DNA of 20,920 bases from Gracilaria gracilis. Its lineage: Eukaryota; Rhodophyta; Florideophyceae; Gracilariales; Gracilariaceae. The notes beneath the pieces are model-generated. The model did no database searches and was not told where the DNA came from. It saw only the letters and a list, made by a program, of their open reading frames with translations. Shown here piece after piece: positions 8,281 to 18,913 of this stretch (its first letter is position 1; every line of letters begins with the position of its first letter). The translations under genes and the position numbers were made by a program. The stretch is taken from assembly GCA_030374805.1 (NCBI GenBank), contig JARGSG010000163.1:1-20920 (forward strand), written 5' to 3'.

Positions 8281-10003
8281 TACTTAGCCACCAATTCGGC
8301 GCCTCCCACTGTACTACAGACCCCCTTGCTATCCGCAGACACGACCCGGGGCTGCCAAGCAAGCGGCTTTCCAAATGGTTGCCATTAGTCCATTGGTAGA
8401 TTCACGCATTGGTTGTACGCCGCTTTTTATTTGGTAGACGCGCTTCGTATGCAGGCATCGCTCGCTGAGCTCCCGCTGACCGTCTAACTGGTTGCTCTTC
8501 AACCCGTCGCAGGCGTGGGTTTCCATCTCCGTAGAGCGCGTGACCAATTGGTTTGCCGGTGAGCCCTGCCCTGCTCCATTAAGTTCCTGTGTCTATCGGT
8601 TATCGGTTAGACCGTTCGGCCTCTCCACTTTGAAGAACGACCCTTGCCTCCATTTGGTTTGTAGTCTGCTCACCGCGCGGTTTCCCGAGTGGTCTCAGAC
8701 ACGCCCTTCCCCTCTTGGTGTCGGGGCGGTATAGAAAACCGAGTCGGTGTGAGTCATCTCGCGTGCGGTAGCCAATTCGGATCCCAGCCCCATCGTGGTA
8801 CCGTCGACTATTGGCTTGCATCCTCTCGGGCGAATATAATGTACCTTCCGGTAGGCCGTTCGTATTAACTCTGACAGGCCACGAAATCCAGCTGGACAGA
8901 GGAAGTATCGTAGATGCTCCAATCCCTGGCTGAGCGTTGCCCCTTAATCCTGTCGGTGTGGCACATCCCGTTCCCGAGTAGTGCCATCTCGGTCACCAAC
9001 GGTACGCGGAACCGTCCTCCAGATAGGTCGCAGTAGAGCTATAAACCAAAGTGGTTATCTCTGGTACAGCCCCCCTTTTCTGCCCTGAATGGTTCCCTAG
9101 ATCGCCTCCTGGTTTATACCAATTCAACAGGCACTCCAACATTGGTAACGACGGAGCGATACAGTCTTTTCCAGTTGCGAGGCTCTGCTGCCCATGCCAG
9201 CTGGTGCGTCCGCTAGCCAAACCAGTAATGGATTCCGCACACTATTTTCCCCATGATCTGATGGCGACCGTTCTCCCTGTGTGGTTTCTTGTACCGAGAA
9301 GGACATACAATTTTACACTGAGTCCCTTGCGAGGCCGTCACGGAATTCCTTGCTGGTTCTTCCATCCGGTCTATGTAGCCTGCCAGTTATTTGCTTTACG
9401 TACGCAATCTTCCTTCCTTCCGAGTGGCAAAGTAGCATTTTCACCAATACGGCTCGCGTTTTTAACAGGCTGGTTTAGAAGAGCGTGGGGTAGGCTGTGT
9501 TACAGCTATGCCCATGAACACCTTTTGGTAGTCTTGATTTCATGTATAACTCCAATATGGTTCTTGGTAACCATGGCGGAGATACTGTGTTCCCGAGAAG
9601 CCTACCATTGGGATCGTTCGGCCAGCCAAATGCAGCCAGTATCCATACGCTTCAGTCCTGAGCAGGAGCAGATCACCCACACCACTATACCCACGAAACG
9701 TCCAGTAGGAATCACATCTTCCGAATGGTGGGCCCCATTTCACCACTTTGGTAGAGGTACAAGGCCCCAGACGGTAGTCATCCACCTCAATGGGCATCTC
9801 GTCTCAGCAGAACAACAACATATTCATTCGAGTGCCTTTTGGCTACTTGGATCGGCGCTGTCCCTATCGGGAGGGGCATGCTTCCTTATTACCAAAATGT
9901 CCATTAGCCATTTGGTTCTGTACGTGCAGCATTCATCCGCTCCATGGTCCGTTCCGTTGGGTGGCTTCTATTGAACCTTTTGGTCAAACACGGCAAACCG
10001 GTT
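8281..10003 (-). pseudogene. Decayed sequence interrupted by the retrotransposon, possible relic reading frame
   Basis: No intact gene is recognised. On the minus strand, one frame from about 9797 down to 9050 has only about seven stops. It reads rich in Lys, Arg, Glu, Gln and Trp, with five Tyr-Trp pairs (TAYTGG at 9702, 9636, 9552, 9444 and 9222 by plus-strand position), all in that one frame. The codon-aligned plus-strand frame (9051-9974) is open for 307 codons with repeated Trp-Phe, as an antisense shadow might be. Further minus-strand open pieces lie at 8329-8547, 8600-8821 and 8695-8922. I do not recognise the protein. The sequence resumes at 20764-20920 beyond the insertion. Confidence 0.25.
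9999..10003 (+). repeat. Target-site duplication CGGTT, left copy
   Basis: CGGTT directly precedes the TG end of the left LTR and recurs at 20759-20763 directly after the CA end of the right LTR. Five bases is the usual Ty3/gypsy duplication length. It shows that the two LTRs belong to one insertion event. Confidence 0.9.
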
Positions 10004-10794
10004 TGTCGTGCAACGCCAGAGGCGGGAAGACACCACGAAAACGTCCGAGATCTTCTTCCGTAGGAGGGTAGTCAGCAGACAGAGCCTCTCTGGCAAGGCA
10101 CGACGAAGTCGGGTGTAAGCCGAGGCCAAGCCGTCACGACGGGCGTAGAGAGTTGAGCAAGGATCGGTGTTGGCAACACGTGTGTGGGTGAACGGGTCCT
10201 CGAGAGAGGCACGAGTCCACGGAAGTGGAGAAAGAGAAAAGCAATCCGCGAGAGCGGGGGATGGAAAGAAGGAAAAGGAGAAAAGGGCCAAACGGCTCCG
10301 GTAAACACCGGGGTAATCCTTGTACAGGGTCGAACGCGACACAAGCGGAAAACACTCCCGCGAATGGGTCCTGTTAGGTGACGCAGGGAGGATACACTAC
10401 CCGTAGGCAACGGAGCCTCTCTCCTGGAAGGAGTCGATGACCGCCGAAGGCGAAGAAGTATAGAGGAAACCCTGGTTGGGGAAGTTTACTTAGTGGCGAT
10501 GGCCAAGTGCCGAGCCACTATATAGTATAGTAATCTCCCTGCAGCTAGGCAAAACTATTAAATAAATATCTAAACTACCAGCAGTGCTGCGCCAACCATC
10601 CGTTGCAAGAGCTCCACACGTGTCTTAGTCACACCCAAATTGGGGCTGCGGTGCGAGGTGCACGTGTGCACCGTGCACACTATGCAGACCGCATTGCGGC
10701 ACACAGCCCTTGTGTAGCTGCAGTAACCATCAGCACGCGCAAGCGGAAAAACGAATAAGTCGGTGAAATATCCCTTGTAGGGCGTTGCACTACA
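10004..10794 (-). repeat. 3' LTR of the retrotransposon
   Basis: The LTR is 791 bases. In element orientation it begins TGTAGTGCAACGCC and ends with the near-complementary GGCGTTGCACGACA, giving roughly 14-base inverted termini. It aligns end to end with 19969-20758. U3 carries CACGTG motifs at 10617-10622 and 10661-10666, the latter inside the palindrome GGTGCACGTGTGCACC (10657-10672). Confidence 0.95.
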
Positions 10795-11229
10795 AATCGG
10801 CCTCCTAGGCGCAAGCACGTCCCAAAGGTGACGGATGCAGCGCCGAGACCATCACGTAGTGCGCCGCTTACCCATCGCATGGGATTGCTTTCCGCTTCGC
10901 GGTGATGCGCCGCAACGCGCTCCGACGGTTATCCAAACGACCACGACCACAACCACGTCCTGGTCCTCACAACCACCTTCCTCGCTATCACAGCGGCGTC
11001 CATTCTGCTTAGCAGGTCTGCGGACCACGTTGTGGGATGTCGTGATGAAGTTCGGAACGCTCCACAGTAGTGGTTGGACACAAGTACTGTGTTCCCCAAT
11101 ATTTGGGTGGTAAGCGTCCCTCGTAGACATTTGTACCACTTCCTGCCACGCAGAGTATCCACCATAACCCGAGTACGGTCCGGTTAGTCCACGCTCAAAG
11201 CGGTTCGGCAGTGACCACAGTACGCGAAC

Positions 11230-11246
11230 GCGTTTTCAGAAAACGC
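11230..11246. other. Perfect hairpin, 7-bp stem
   Basis: GCGTTTT pairs with AAAACGC around a 3-base CAG loop. Confidence 0.6.
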
Positions 11247-11311
11247 AAATATTGAAGTGCCTATAACTTCCGATTTAGACCTTGTGGAACCACTCCCGAT
11301 ACGTCAGCTAA

Positions 11312-11327
11312 CTCTAGAAGTCTAGAG
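11312..11327. other. Perfect hairpin, 7-bp stem
   Basis: CTCTAGA pairs with TCTAGAG around two bases, making a near-continuous palindrome. Confidence 0.6.
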
Positions 11328-11386
11328 CTTTCGAATAACGCCCAGAAAGTTGGGATTGAACGCCACTAAGGTGAAAAGCGCAACCT

Positions 11387-11425
11387 GTTTCAGTTCGAGC
11401 TAAAAATAGACGGCCGAACTGAAAC
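11387..11425. other. Perfect hairpin, 11-bp stem
   Basis: GTTTCAGTTCG (11387-11397) pairs with CGAACTGAAAC (11415-11425) around a 17-base A-rich loop. Confidence 0.6.
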
Positions 11426-12045
11426 GGTGCCATAACTTCGAAACCATCCAGGATACTCAGGATGTGTCTTCACGAAAGTGTTCAAGCATGTCCAGAATAG
11501 TCTGGTGCGAGACCGTTAAGGAAACGGGAAAGTGTTGCCCGAGATACGGGATTTTAGCAAAAGTCATCCTCATAGTACTGTAGAGGGGACATACCCGATC
11601 TCCGGGAACTTCGACCGGTACGAACGGAAACGCACCAGCCTCCCACCCTGTTATGCGGATACTGCACGTGTGTTGCAGCGGTTGCAAAGCGTCGTGCAAC
11701 ACCCGATGACGGGGCGAGAGAACCGGTTGATCCGAGTTGAACATCCATCCAAGATGGCAATGTAGCATTGTAGACACACTGAAAACAAAAAAAAAGAACG
11801 GTGTAACCGGGAAGAATACACCCTGTCGATGGGGAAAAACCGTGGATGCGGATGCAGAGAACCAGCAAGCTGGATGAAAACCCCATCAGCACGAACACTG
11901 AGTAAATGGTGTTATTAACCCGACTGAGTCGGACTCCAACTCTGAGAGTGCGACTGCGTGACGCCACCCCAGGTGAGCGGCACTTCCCGTATTAAACGGC
12001 ATGAGAATTCTTCTTAACTTCTTCTTCCCGCAATGGCGATGCCCA

Positions 12046-12543
12046 TTACCCAACCTGGGCGTTATCCAGCGTACCTGGGAGAGCCGTACTGGCGCGACGG
12101 TGGTACTGTACAACCCCTGAACGCGGGAGGTGTTCGATCAGTTCCTCAGTATCCCCTTCGGGACCATAACCGTACCAACGGACTCGGTATTGTAAATTAC
12201 CGTTCCCATCGTAGGAATGTCCGAGAATTCGGTCGACGACGTATTCCTGTACGTACACTTCCCGGCCATGCCGTGTCTTTGTCACTTCTAGTGGAACATT
12301 ACCCTCATGGGGAAATATATCCCTCAAGAGGGTGTCGGGGTGCATCGAAGCCGTTTCGGCGCTAACCCTGCAAGGGATCGAGTCTACATCTTCGTGGTAA
12401 TCGGCTCTCACCGCTAGCTTGCGTGGGTCATTCCGCCTCTGCGGTGGCAATGACGCCGTTTGTCCCGACTGGGGTGTTCCACGCTCCGTGGGGAGTGGCG
12501 CGTAGGGTGCGTCTCCCCGTGAGCGGGCACGTGACTCCAACAA
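12046..12543 (-). pseudogene. Chromodomain segment of the retrotransposon polyprotein
   Basis: A 165-residue open segment ends at the last stop of the coding region. Residues about 97-150 form a chromodomain: a YVVDRIL beta strand, then YRVRWYGYG with the aromatic strand typical of the fold, then an acidic turn and helix. In the family this domain binds histone tails or other chromatin marks and steers integrase. The usual DTWEP Trp is replaced: the segment reads DTEEL, so one conserved aromatic is missing and ligand binding may be altered. The frame is the same as integrase, but the linker between them is broken. The first codon of the segment is not a real start; translation would come from upstream. 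Confidence 0.75.
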
Positions 12544-13716
12544 TGGTTGGCTAGGGTTAACCCAAGTTTAAACCGCCTCCCTAGAGTGGGGTTTCTCACA
12601 TGGCTGCCCCGTGCGCTTTGTAGGCAGCGGTTGGGGGGCGCACTCGTTTGTGGGGAGATGTGCTGCTCTCTTCCCCACCGGACGAACCCGCCGGCGGAGG
12701 GAGCAGTGCAATTTATTGAGTGGAGTGCAGAACTACGGAGCACGTCTCACCGAGACTACTTACTACGTGGCCACATGTGGCGCGTTCGCCTTGCTTCAAA
12801 TGACGCGGTATTCACACGCTTTGGACTTAATACCCCGTGTCCAACGGTGAATTCCGGTGAGCCGGCGTGTGCTGCGCTGGCCCCGTGTGGGTTGTACACA
12901 GCACTTCTCCCGTTTTGGGCGTGTACAGCTTGCGCTGCGCCCATTACTTGGGGAGATTTTGATTCTTTTGCCATTGGATTGCCGTCCTGGGCGGGTGCTT
13001 TGTCCGGAACGACCGGTTTCTCACTGGCTTTGACGCCATGATCTGCCAAGACGCTCGGGGTGCGCGGACGCGTGCGCGATGAACCTACAACTGACTCCCC
13101 TGTCTCAGGGTTATCGATTCCGTTGCGGACGGTGGGTGTCGTTGTTGTGGCGTCTCCCAGGGTGGAGGGCGCAACTGCTGTTGAACCTTCCCCCGAGGGG
13201 CTTGGTCGTCCAGACCCAGCGCTGCTGGTTCATCCTTTGCGCTGCGCTCTGCCTCTTGCGGCGATGGTGCCGCTGCCATTTCCGTTCCTGCGGGAGACTC
13301 CGTAACCGACGGTCATGAGCATACACCCTGATTGGGGCTTTGCGAAGCAAGTCGATTGTCGTGCTGCGTGTGCGGCGACGACTCCGCTTCACTAACCCGT
13401 GTTCCACGGTGCGAATTCTGTTGCGACGGCGAAGAATCTCCTTTGGAGCGGCGAACCTCCTCCCCCTCCTTAGACGGAGCGATGGGAAGGAGTAATGGAA
13501 CTCCCGCGTGGCGGGTAATAATGCGTGCCATGGGGGTCGTAGAAGCTCGGCCAAAATGGCCTGTGCTATCCGGCGAAGCCGGGTTTTCCGATAACATCGG
13601 AATGTCTGAGAGGCCCCGGGTGGGATGTGGTAAAACGAATAATCGTTCGGCCACAGATGTTCCCGGTTTCTCCGGTGCTGTTGTACCCATAGAAACGGGA
13701 GTTCTACTGTCCAAAA
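12544..13716 (-). pseudogene. Linker between integrase and chromodomain, low-complexity, multiply shifted
   Basis: About 1.2 kb separates the integrase stop from the chromodomain segment. Open pieces in two different frames (13714-13313, 13279-13085, then 13049-12756) read as Pro/Ser/Gln/Glu/Arg-rich low-complexity protein with no fold motif. This is probably a disordered extension of pol that has suffered stops and at least two frameshifts. A competing frame (13554-13111) is Arg-rich and looks like a shadow. Which frame was original cannot be decided without related copies. Confidence 0.45.
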
Positions 13717-14835
13717 CTACCTCAGAAGAGGGCGGAGGGGCCGGGACAAGGCGATCGCAAGATAGCTGCTCATGCGTGTGTCGCCTATTTCAACCACGAC
13801 TGTGTCGGTAGTTACGGATATCACCCTGAAAGGTCCGTCCGCCAATGGCGATAGCTTGTGACGTTTCTCCCGTTCCGGGTTGTAGTACTCTTTCCGTACG
13901 AAGATGTAGCTACCTACCGCAATTGGCGGGTTGTTGGATCTTCGTAAACGAGCGTCTAAATTCCGCTTGTATGCGGCTTGGGCTCTGGCCATTGACTTCC
14001 GCGTAGCGGGTACCAACTTCGTGAGCCACTCTCTCCACCTTTGTCGGTAATCACCCACAGATGAGAAGCTTCCAAGCGTAGCCTGCGATTCCAATGCCGC
14101 AGGCGGGGGAGTACGAGACAATACCAATTCAAATGGTGATACTCCGGTAGTCCGGTGAACTTGCGTATTGTACGCGAACGTCACCGCATCGGTGTACAAG
14201 TCCCAATTCTTGGGGTGGTCAGCAACGTAGGAACGGAGGGCGGCTAGCATCTTCCGGTTGAACCGTTCAACTTGCCAATTACATTGGGGATGATAGGTAG
14301 TTGTGAACTGGTTCTTCACGTCCAGGATGCGGCAGACATCCTGGAAGAAGCACGACGCGAACTGCTTTCCGTTATCGGACAACAACTCTACTGGAGGACC
14401 GTACGCGAATGCCCAATGGGTAACGAATGCGTTAGCCACCGTGTACGCGGTTGTCCTCCGAAGAGGGACAGTCCGAACAAGCTTCGAGAAGCGGTCGGTG
14501 ATCACAAGTAGAAATTTGTTCCCTCGTTTTGTCTTGAGGAGTGGCCCGAGGATGTCAATTGCGACAAACTCCAGCGGTGCCCTAGCAAAGAATAGCTTCA
14601 GCGATTTGCTGTTCTTCCGAAGTTTCACTCGGTTCTTTGCGCTCTCCGTGCAGAAGCGTACGGTCGCGTAGCAATCCACCGCCATTTCGGGCCAATAAAA
14701 GTCCCTTCTCAGGGTGAGATAGAGCTTCCGGCCACCGGCATGACCACCGATCTTCAGGTAATGCGTTAAATGCAACACTTGCGATTGCAGGGAATGCGGC
14801 ACCACTACTTGGGGGGTAGCTTCGACGTTCCTCAC
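13717..14835 (-). pseudogene. Integrase domain of the retrotransposon (HHCC and DD35E)
   Basis: The open segment has 372 residues. The N-terminal zinc domain has H25, H32 and C62, but the last ligand is Ser65 (CTES, where C-x2-C is expected). The catalytic core keeps D94 (AIDILGP), D154 (LLSDNGKQF) and E190 (QVERFN), with 35 residues between the last two, exactly DD35E. Trp187 replaces the Gly normally found before QVERFN. The C-terminal part has the GPFRV motif of the gypsy GPF/Y-type module. In the family the enzyme joins LTR ends to target DNA, here with a 5-base stagger. It follows RNase H in the same frame after one in-frame TAA (14841-14839), so the 14835 GTG is not a natural start. Fold identity is certain; activity of this copy is doubtful. 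Confidence 0.9.
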
Positions 14836-14838
14836 GAG

Positions 14839-15999
14839 TTAACCTTGGTCGTCTACCCCGAAGGGGAGTGCTTCACCACCGTTAAGACGGGCGCGTATCC
14901 CTATGCAAAAGATGTCTCCGAACTGTTCTCCTACCAGTTCCTCTGGAGTTATGCGGACAAAACTCCCCGGTGGGGGTTTCCCAGTAGCGATCTCATTAGA
15001 AGCCAGTAGTTCGTCAAAGTCAGCGTTCATATCCAGATCTTCTGGCCATTCCGGATCTTCCAGTTCTTTTCCGTCCACGACGAAGCAGGGGATGTCGTCA
15101 TCCTTGGTTGCGAGGGGCTCCCCACTTGTGGGGAATCGGGACAGTGCGTCGGCCTGCTTGTTCTGCACCCCCTTCTTATATATGACTGTGAAGTCATATT
15201 CCGCTAAGCAGAGTCTCCACCGCATCAAGCGGCCAGATGGATCAGAGATATTCATCAACCATCTCAACGAGGAGTGATCCATATATACGGTAAAGTGAAC
15301 ACCCATAAGATAGGGGCGAAGAGTGGTCAGTGCCCACACAACTGCGAGACACTCTTTCTCCGAAACGGAGTAGTTCCGCTCGTGGACGTTCAGCGAGCGC
15401 GACCAGTACCCGATGGGTTTCCGTTCCCCTTCCGGGGTGGTTTGGAAAAGAGCGCAACCGACTTGGTAGTCGCTCGAGTCCGTATCCACAAAGTACGGCA
15501 ATCCCAATTCGGGTAACGATAAAATCGGTGCTGACGTGACAGCCTCCTTTAAGGAGTTAAAAGCTTCCGCTTGCGCGGGATTTAAGGGTTCCAGTTTCGG
15601 CGGTTGTCCCTTGCGCAGGAGTGCGTTGAGGGGCGCCGCGATGTCCGAAAAGTTCGGGATGAACCGTCGATAGACGTTGACCAGCCCTAGGAAGGATCGC
15701 AATTCCGTCTGAGTACGGGGTTTCTTTGCCTTCATTAGGGATTTGACTCGAGCTTCCTGGATCGACAGCCGTCCAGGGCGGATAATGTGACCAAGATACT
15801 TGATAGTATCTGTGAAAAACTCACACTTCCTCATCTTGAGGGTTATCCCAGCATCCCGTAAAACGGTTAGAACTTCACGTACATGGGTGAGGTGGTCGTC
15901 GAGGTTAGCTGAGAAGACGATGATGTCATCCAGATATACCAAACACGACCGCCACTTGAACCTCTTGAGCAGGATATCGACCGCTCGTTGGAACGTAGC
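14839..15999 (-). pseudogene. Reverse transcriptase C-terminal half and RNase H of the retrotransposon
   Basis: The segment starts just after the frameshift in a run of six C. RT motif C is YLDD, and the thumb region (KYLGHI, then LRSFLGLVNVYRRFI) is typical of Ty3/gypsy. RNase H follows with DTDSSDYQVG (first Asp), SEKECLAVVW (Glu) and YMDHSSLRWL (second Asp), ending at the conserved NKQADALSR. An about 90-residue acidic tether leads to an in-frame TAA before integrase. In the family these domains copy element RNA into DNA and remove the template RNA. Catalytic residues in this half look intact. Confidence 0.92.
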
Positions 16000-17040
16000 G
16001 GGGGGCGTTGGTCAACTCAAATGGCATCCGCTTGAAGCGGTAGGACCCGGAGTGACAGACAAAGGCTGTCTTGTCGCGGTCCTCTTCCCTTACAGGGACT
16101 TGCCAATATCCCCATTTGGCATCCAACGCCGTGAACACGGTTGCGTTTCCGAGTGAATCAATGCACTCATCCATCCGAGGAATCGGGTAAGTATCCCGTA
16201 CTGTTACGGCGTTTAACCGAAGGTAGTCGACACAAAATCGCCACGTACCGTCGGTCTTTAATTCCAGTACGATTGGGGATGCCCAGGGTGATTGAGCGGG
16301 TTCAATCACCCCGGCGCGGAGCATCTTGTCAACTTGAAAATGCTCCTCTTCCCGAGCCTTCGGTCCTGTCCTATAAGAGGGTTGCGCAACGGGACGCGTG
16401 TTCGGCATCAGCTCAATCCGGTGTTCCGTTGCATCTATCTCTCCTAGAGAGCCATCCCACATAGTGGTAAATTCCCGTAACATGTTACGGAGTCGATCGC
16501 AGTGCGAATCCGGTACATGACGGAGGTCCAGCTCTTTTAGAGCCTTCACCGGGTCAAGCCGGTCGTACCTTCTGGGGCCACGCTCTCCTGTTGGTACAGG
16601 GTTCGATTCCGAACCATTCGGTGACTTCTCAGTTGACACGGCAGTATTCTTCGTTAAAACGGCAATGTCCTCTCCCTCCTTAGACGGGGCGTCGGAGTTC
16701 TCTGTACTCACCACCTCGTCAAAGGAAACTAAACCGAGAACATCGGCAGCTGTCATCCGCGTCGTGAGCATCGCGAGCGGGTGCGGGGTAACTGATCCAA
16801 TTACTTGGTTCTTTTCCAGATACTGGGGTTTGCTGCCAAGGTTGGCAACGAGTACCCGAAATGGTATATCTGGTGTGACCTGCACGACACCGTTCGCGAA
16901 GGCTAATTGACAATGCTCGTACAACGAGGAAATGGGTTGCACAACCCAAAGACCGTGTTGACGGGAATTGACCTGCTCCATTACATGTGACTCAGGCGGG
17001 ATAGAGACAGACAAAGCGACGCGTAGCTTCGTAGATTCCT
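16000..17040 (-). pseudogene. Reverse transcriptase N-terminal half of the retrotransposon
   Basis: The open frame covers the region between protease and RT and then RT fingers and palm: SPWASPIVLELKTDGTWRFC, the PIPRMDE helix, motif A TALDAKWGYWQV with its catalytic Asp, and motif B MPFELTNAP. Motif B normally reads MPFGLTNAP; the Gly-to-Glu change affects a highly conserved turn. At 16000-16005 the minus strand has six C where the family frame needs five, so the reading frame shifts between motifs B and C and RT is split. The stretch before RT (about 16900-17030) keeps IPPESHVM and HGLWVVQP, common in Ty3/gypsy pol upstream of RT. Confidence 0.9.
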
Positions 17041-17111
17041 GGCGCGCCCGGAGGTGATTCTTGCGCGGCAGGGTGTGGAACCTGCTTCCGCGAAGCCCGC
17101 TTTAGCGGACG

Positions 17112-17813
17112 TCAAACAATTGGATCACACGATCCGTTGTCCAGTTCGACACGCCTGAGGCGGGGCCTGATTGCATCGACAAATCTGTCGCAGTAATCAC
17201 ATCCCAGTATCACTGGAGCGGCCAATGACCGACAGACTATAAAGTCAAGCTTCACCATCATGGTGCCCAACCGTACGACCAAGTCGACGGTGCCTACCGT
17301 TTTCAATGGGTTGTTGTTCGCATCTGCGACATCCATAACCGCATCAGCGCGGATTCGAGCCCGCACCTGCGGAGGCAAAAGGGATTCCATGACAAAGTTC
17401 GGGCCGGCACCTGTATCCAGGACACTTAGAGTTCTTACCTGAAACTGGGGGTTAAGGCCAAGGTCGGCGTAAACTTTATAGTTACGCTTGGCCATGACAA
17501 AAATTTTATCCGGGATCCGGTTGTTTCTTACCAGTATCCACGGTCGACGCAGAACACCTAAGTGTTCCGAATCCGCGTCTGCGGTGTCCTTCCTAGTGAG
17601 GATCTTCACCGGGGGCGAGGCAACGACGCCTCGAGCGTCACGAGCCTCAACTCTGAGGACGCCTCTCCCAAAGGGGAGACTCCCTTGTTTAGTTTTCCTG
17701 GGCTTCCGCCTGCGGCGGCTTCTCAGGCTCCTCAACGACGAGGGCTTGGGATCCTCGTTGACGGTTTTCCACGTGAGTGGTGTTTGGAACGTACGCCTGC
17801 TGAGCGGAGACAT
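17112..17813 (-). pseudogene. Aspartic protease region of the retrotransposon
   Basis: The open frame has 233 residues, with the protease in its second half. VLDTGAGPNFV (D133-T-G) is the active-site loop and APVILGCDYCDRF is the conserved second strand and flap-side motif. In the family it forms a homodimer that cleaves the Gag-Pol polyprotein. The frame overlaps the gag frame by 125 bases and lies one base forward (+1) of it. It ends at TGA 17114-17112, but the same frame continues open past this stop (RRPLKRA-like continuation) to about 17010, so the TGA looks like a CGA-to-TGA mutation. A further shift into the RT frame is needed near 17030-17070. Confidence 0.85.
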
Positions 17814-18670
17814 CCGACCGCATCAGAACAGACCGCGCAGGTGGGAGGGTATGTGACAGGTCCAGTTTCGCGCGCAAGTACGATGCGATGGGCACTGTGC
17901 GATTCTCCTTTGGAGTGAGGGCTTCGTAGTTCGACACTACCTTGCCCATTTCTCTCAGAGAGAGGAGACATTGCGGGGATGTGTGACCGTGCGTATAGCA
18001 CAGGTGGCATATCAAACGCAATACTCCTGCTTGCAGGTTACATTTCCGAACTTCGGCAAAACGAACCGCAGGGCGGGGGTCTCTCCATCCAGGCCGTTGA
18101 AAACGGGTACCTCCATTCGAATATGGGAAAGAAGGCGCCGTTATACGACGGTTGTCCACATACAGCGCTGGGTCGACCAGTGCTGTACCGAACGATGTAT
18201 CCGTCGTGGACGGGAGTTCCGTAGTCGGCAAGGAGATAACTTCGCCGTGAGCCAACTGCACGTTGTCGTATCCCCGTTGAAGGTGTTCAGCCGCTACCAG
18301 CGAGAGCGATGGGGGGCGGTCCTTCATCACCAACGCTTTTGCGGACTTCGACCTCGAATGAGGAACACGAGCACCTACTGCATCACCCTCCGCGCGCGCG
18401 GCTTGAACCAACTCGAGGTAATTAATCCTCGGCTTGTCCTCCCGACGGCGGGCAACGAAGGACTTGATGGCTGCACTCAGCCCATCGATGAACATCGTAC
18501 AACGTTCCCCGGCGGGGTAGACATTACCACAGCGGTGGAAAGCCTTGTTAAGGCGTACCGAACAATCGGTTTCAACCTCGTCGTGGCGCTGACGAGTATC
18601 CCTCAAAGCTAGGATCGGGGACTGAATGGTATCATTCGTCGCCTAGGACCTCAAGAGGTACTGGACGGCT
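17689..18670 (-). pseudogene. Gag C-terminal part with CCHC zinc knuckle
   Basis: The frame is interrupted by an in-frame TAG at 18645-18643, then open from 18606 for 305 codons. Recognisable parts are the end of the capsid (RLNKAFHRCGN, MFIDGLSAAIKSFV) and a nucleocapsid knuckle C200-x2-C203-x4-H208-x4-C213 (CHLCYTHGHTSPQC), which binds element RNA during packaging. The final 125 bases overlap the protease frame. The preceding capsid piece is in another frame, so at least one indel lies near 18671-18676. Confidence 0.85.
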
Positions 18671-18913
18671 TCAGACCAGCACGTCAACCCCTCCTTCGGA
18701 GGCTTTCGTAGAACCTCTTACAGAGTGATATTGGTCTTCAGCCACTCCCCGTAAAAAGTACGGCAGCGCCACGTAGGCTTGTCCTTCGTTCATCCCGAGT
18801 ATATCGGCTTCCGCAACAAAGCGGGCGAGGAAATCCAACACCAGGATTGGGTCCTCTCCAGAAAATGTCTGGTTCCGGAGTGAAAGCTGCATTCGCTTGA
18901 TGCAATCTTTCAC
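18671..18913 (-). pseudogene. Gag capsid core fragment
   Basis: The open piece has 80 codons and carries the capsid hallmark FSGEDPILVLDFLARFV followed by ADILGMNEGQAYVALPYFL, the conserved Ty3/gypsy Gag helix region. It sits one frame away from both neighbouring gag pieces. The first codon (GTG at 18913) directly follows a TGA in its own frame, and overlaps the stop of the upstream piece, so a single-base loss near 18911-18916 probably separated them. Confidence 0.85.

Larger units (their letters stand above)
10795..12045 (-). other. Non-coding 3' region of the retrotransposon with three perfect hairpins
   Basis: This lies between the chromodomain stop and the 3' LTR. No convincing reading frame is seen on either strand. 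It holds three exact stem-loops within 200 bases: 11230-11246, 11312-11327 and 11387-11425. The usual polypurine tract next to the 3' LTR is weak: only AGGAGG, six bases before the LTR. The region may be 3' untranslated sequence, packaging or structural RNA, or remains of a lost reading frame. Confidence 0.55.

Noticed and set aside
9051..9974. 307-codon plus-strand open frame as a gene
   Set aside because: It begins at GTG, has no known motif, and its composition resembles an antisense shadow of the Lys/Arg/Glu-rich minus frame. Recorded as part of the decayed region instead.
13111..13554. Arg-rich minus-strand frame in the integrase-chromodomain linker
   Set aside because: The overlapping Pro/Ser/Gln/Glu-rich frame is a better match to a linker; the Arg-rich reading looks like its shadow.
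16600..16610. Perfect Pol III B-box (GGTTCGATTCC), possible tRNA
   Set aside because: No A-box or cloverleaf can be formed upstream, and it lies inside the pol coding region.
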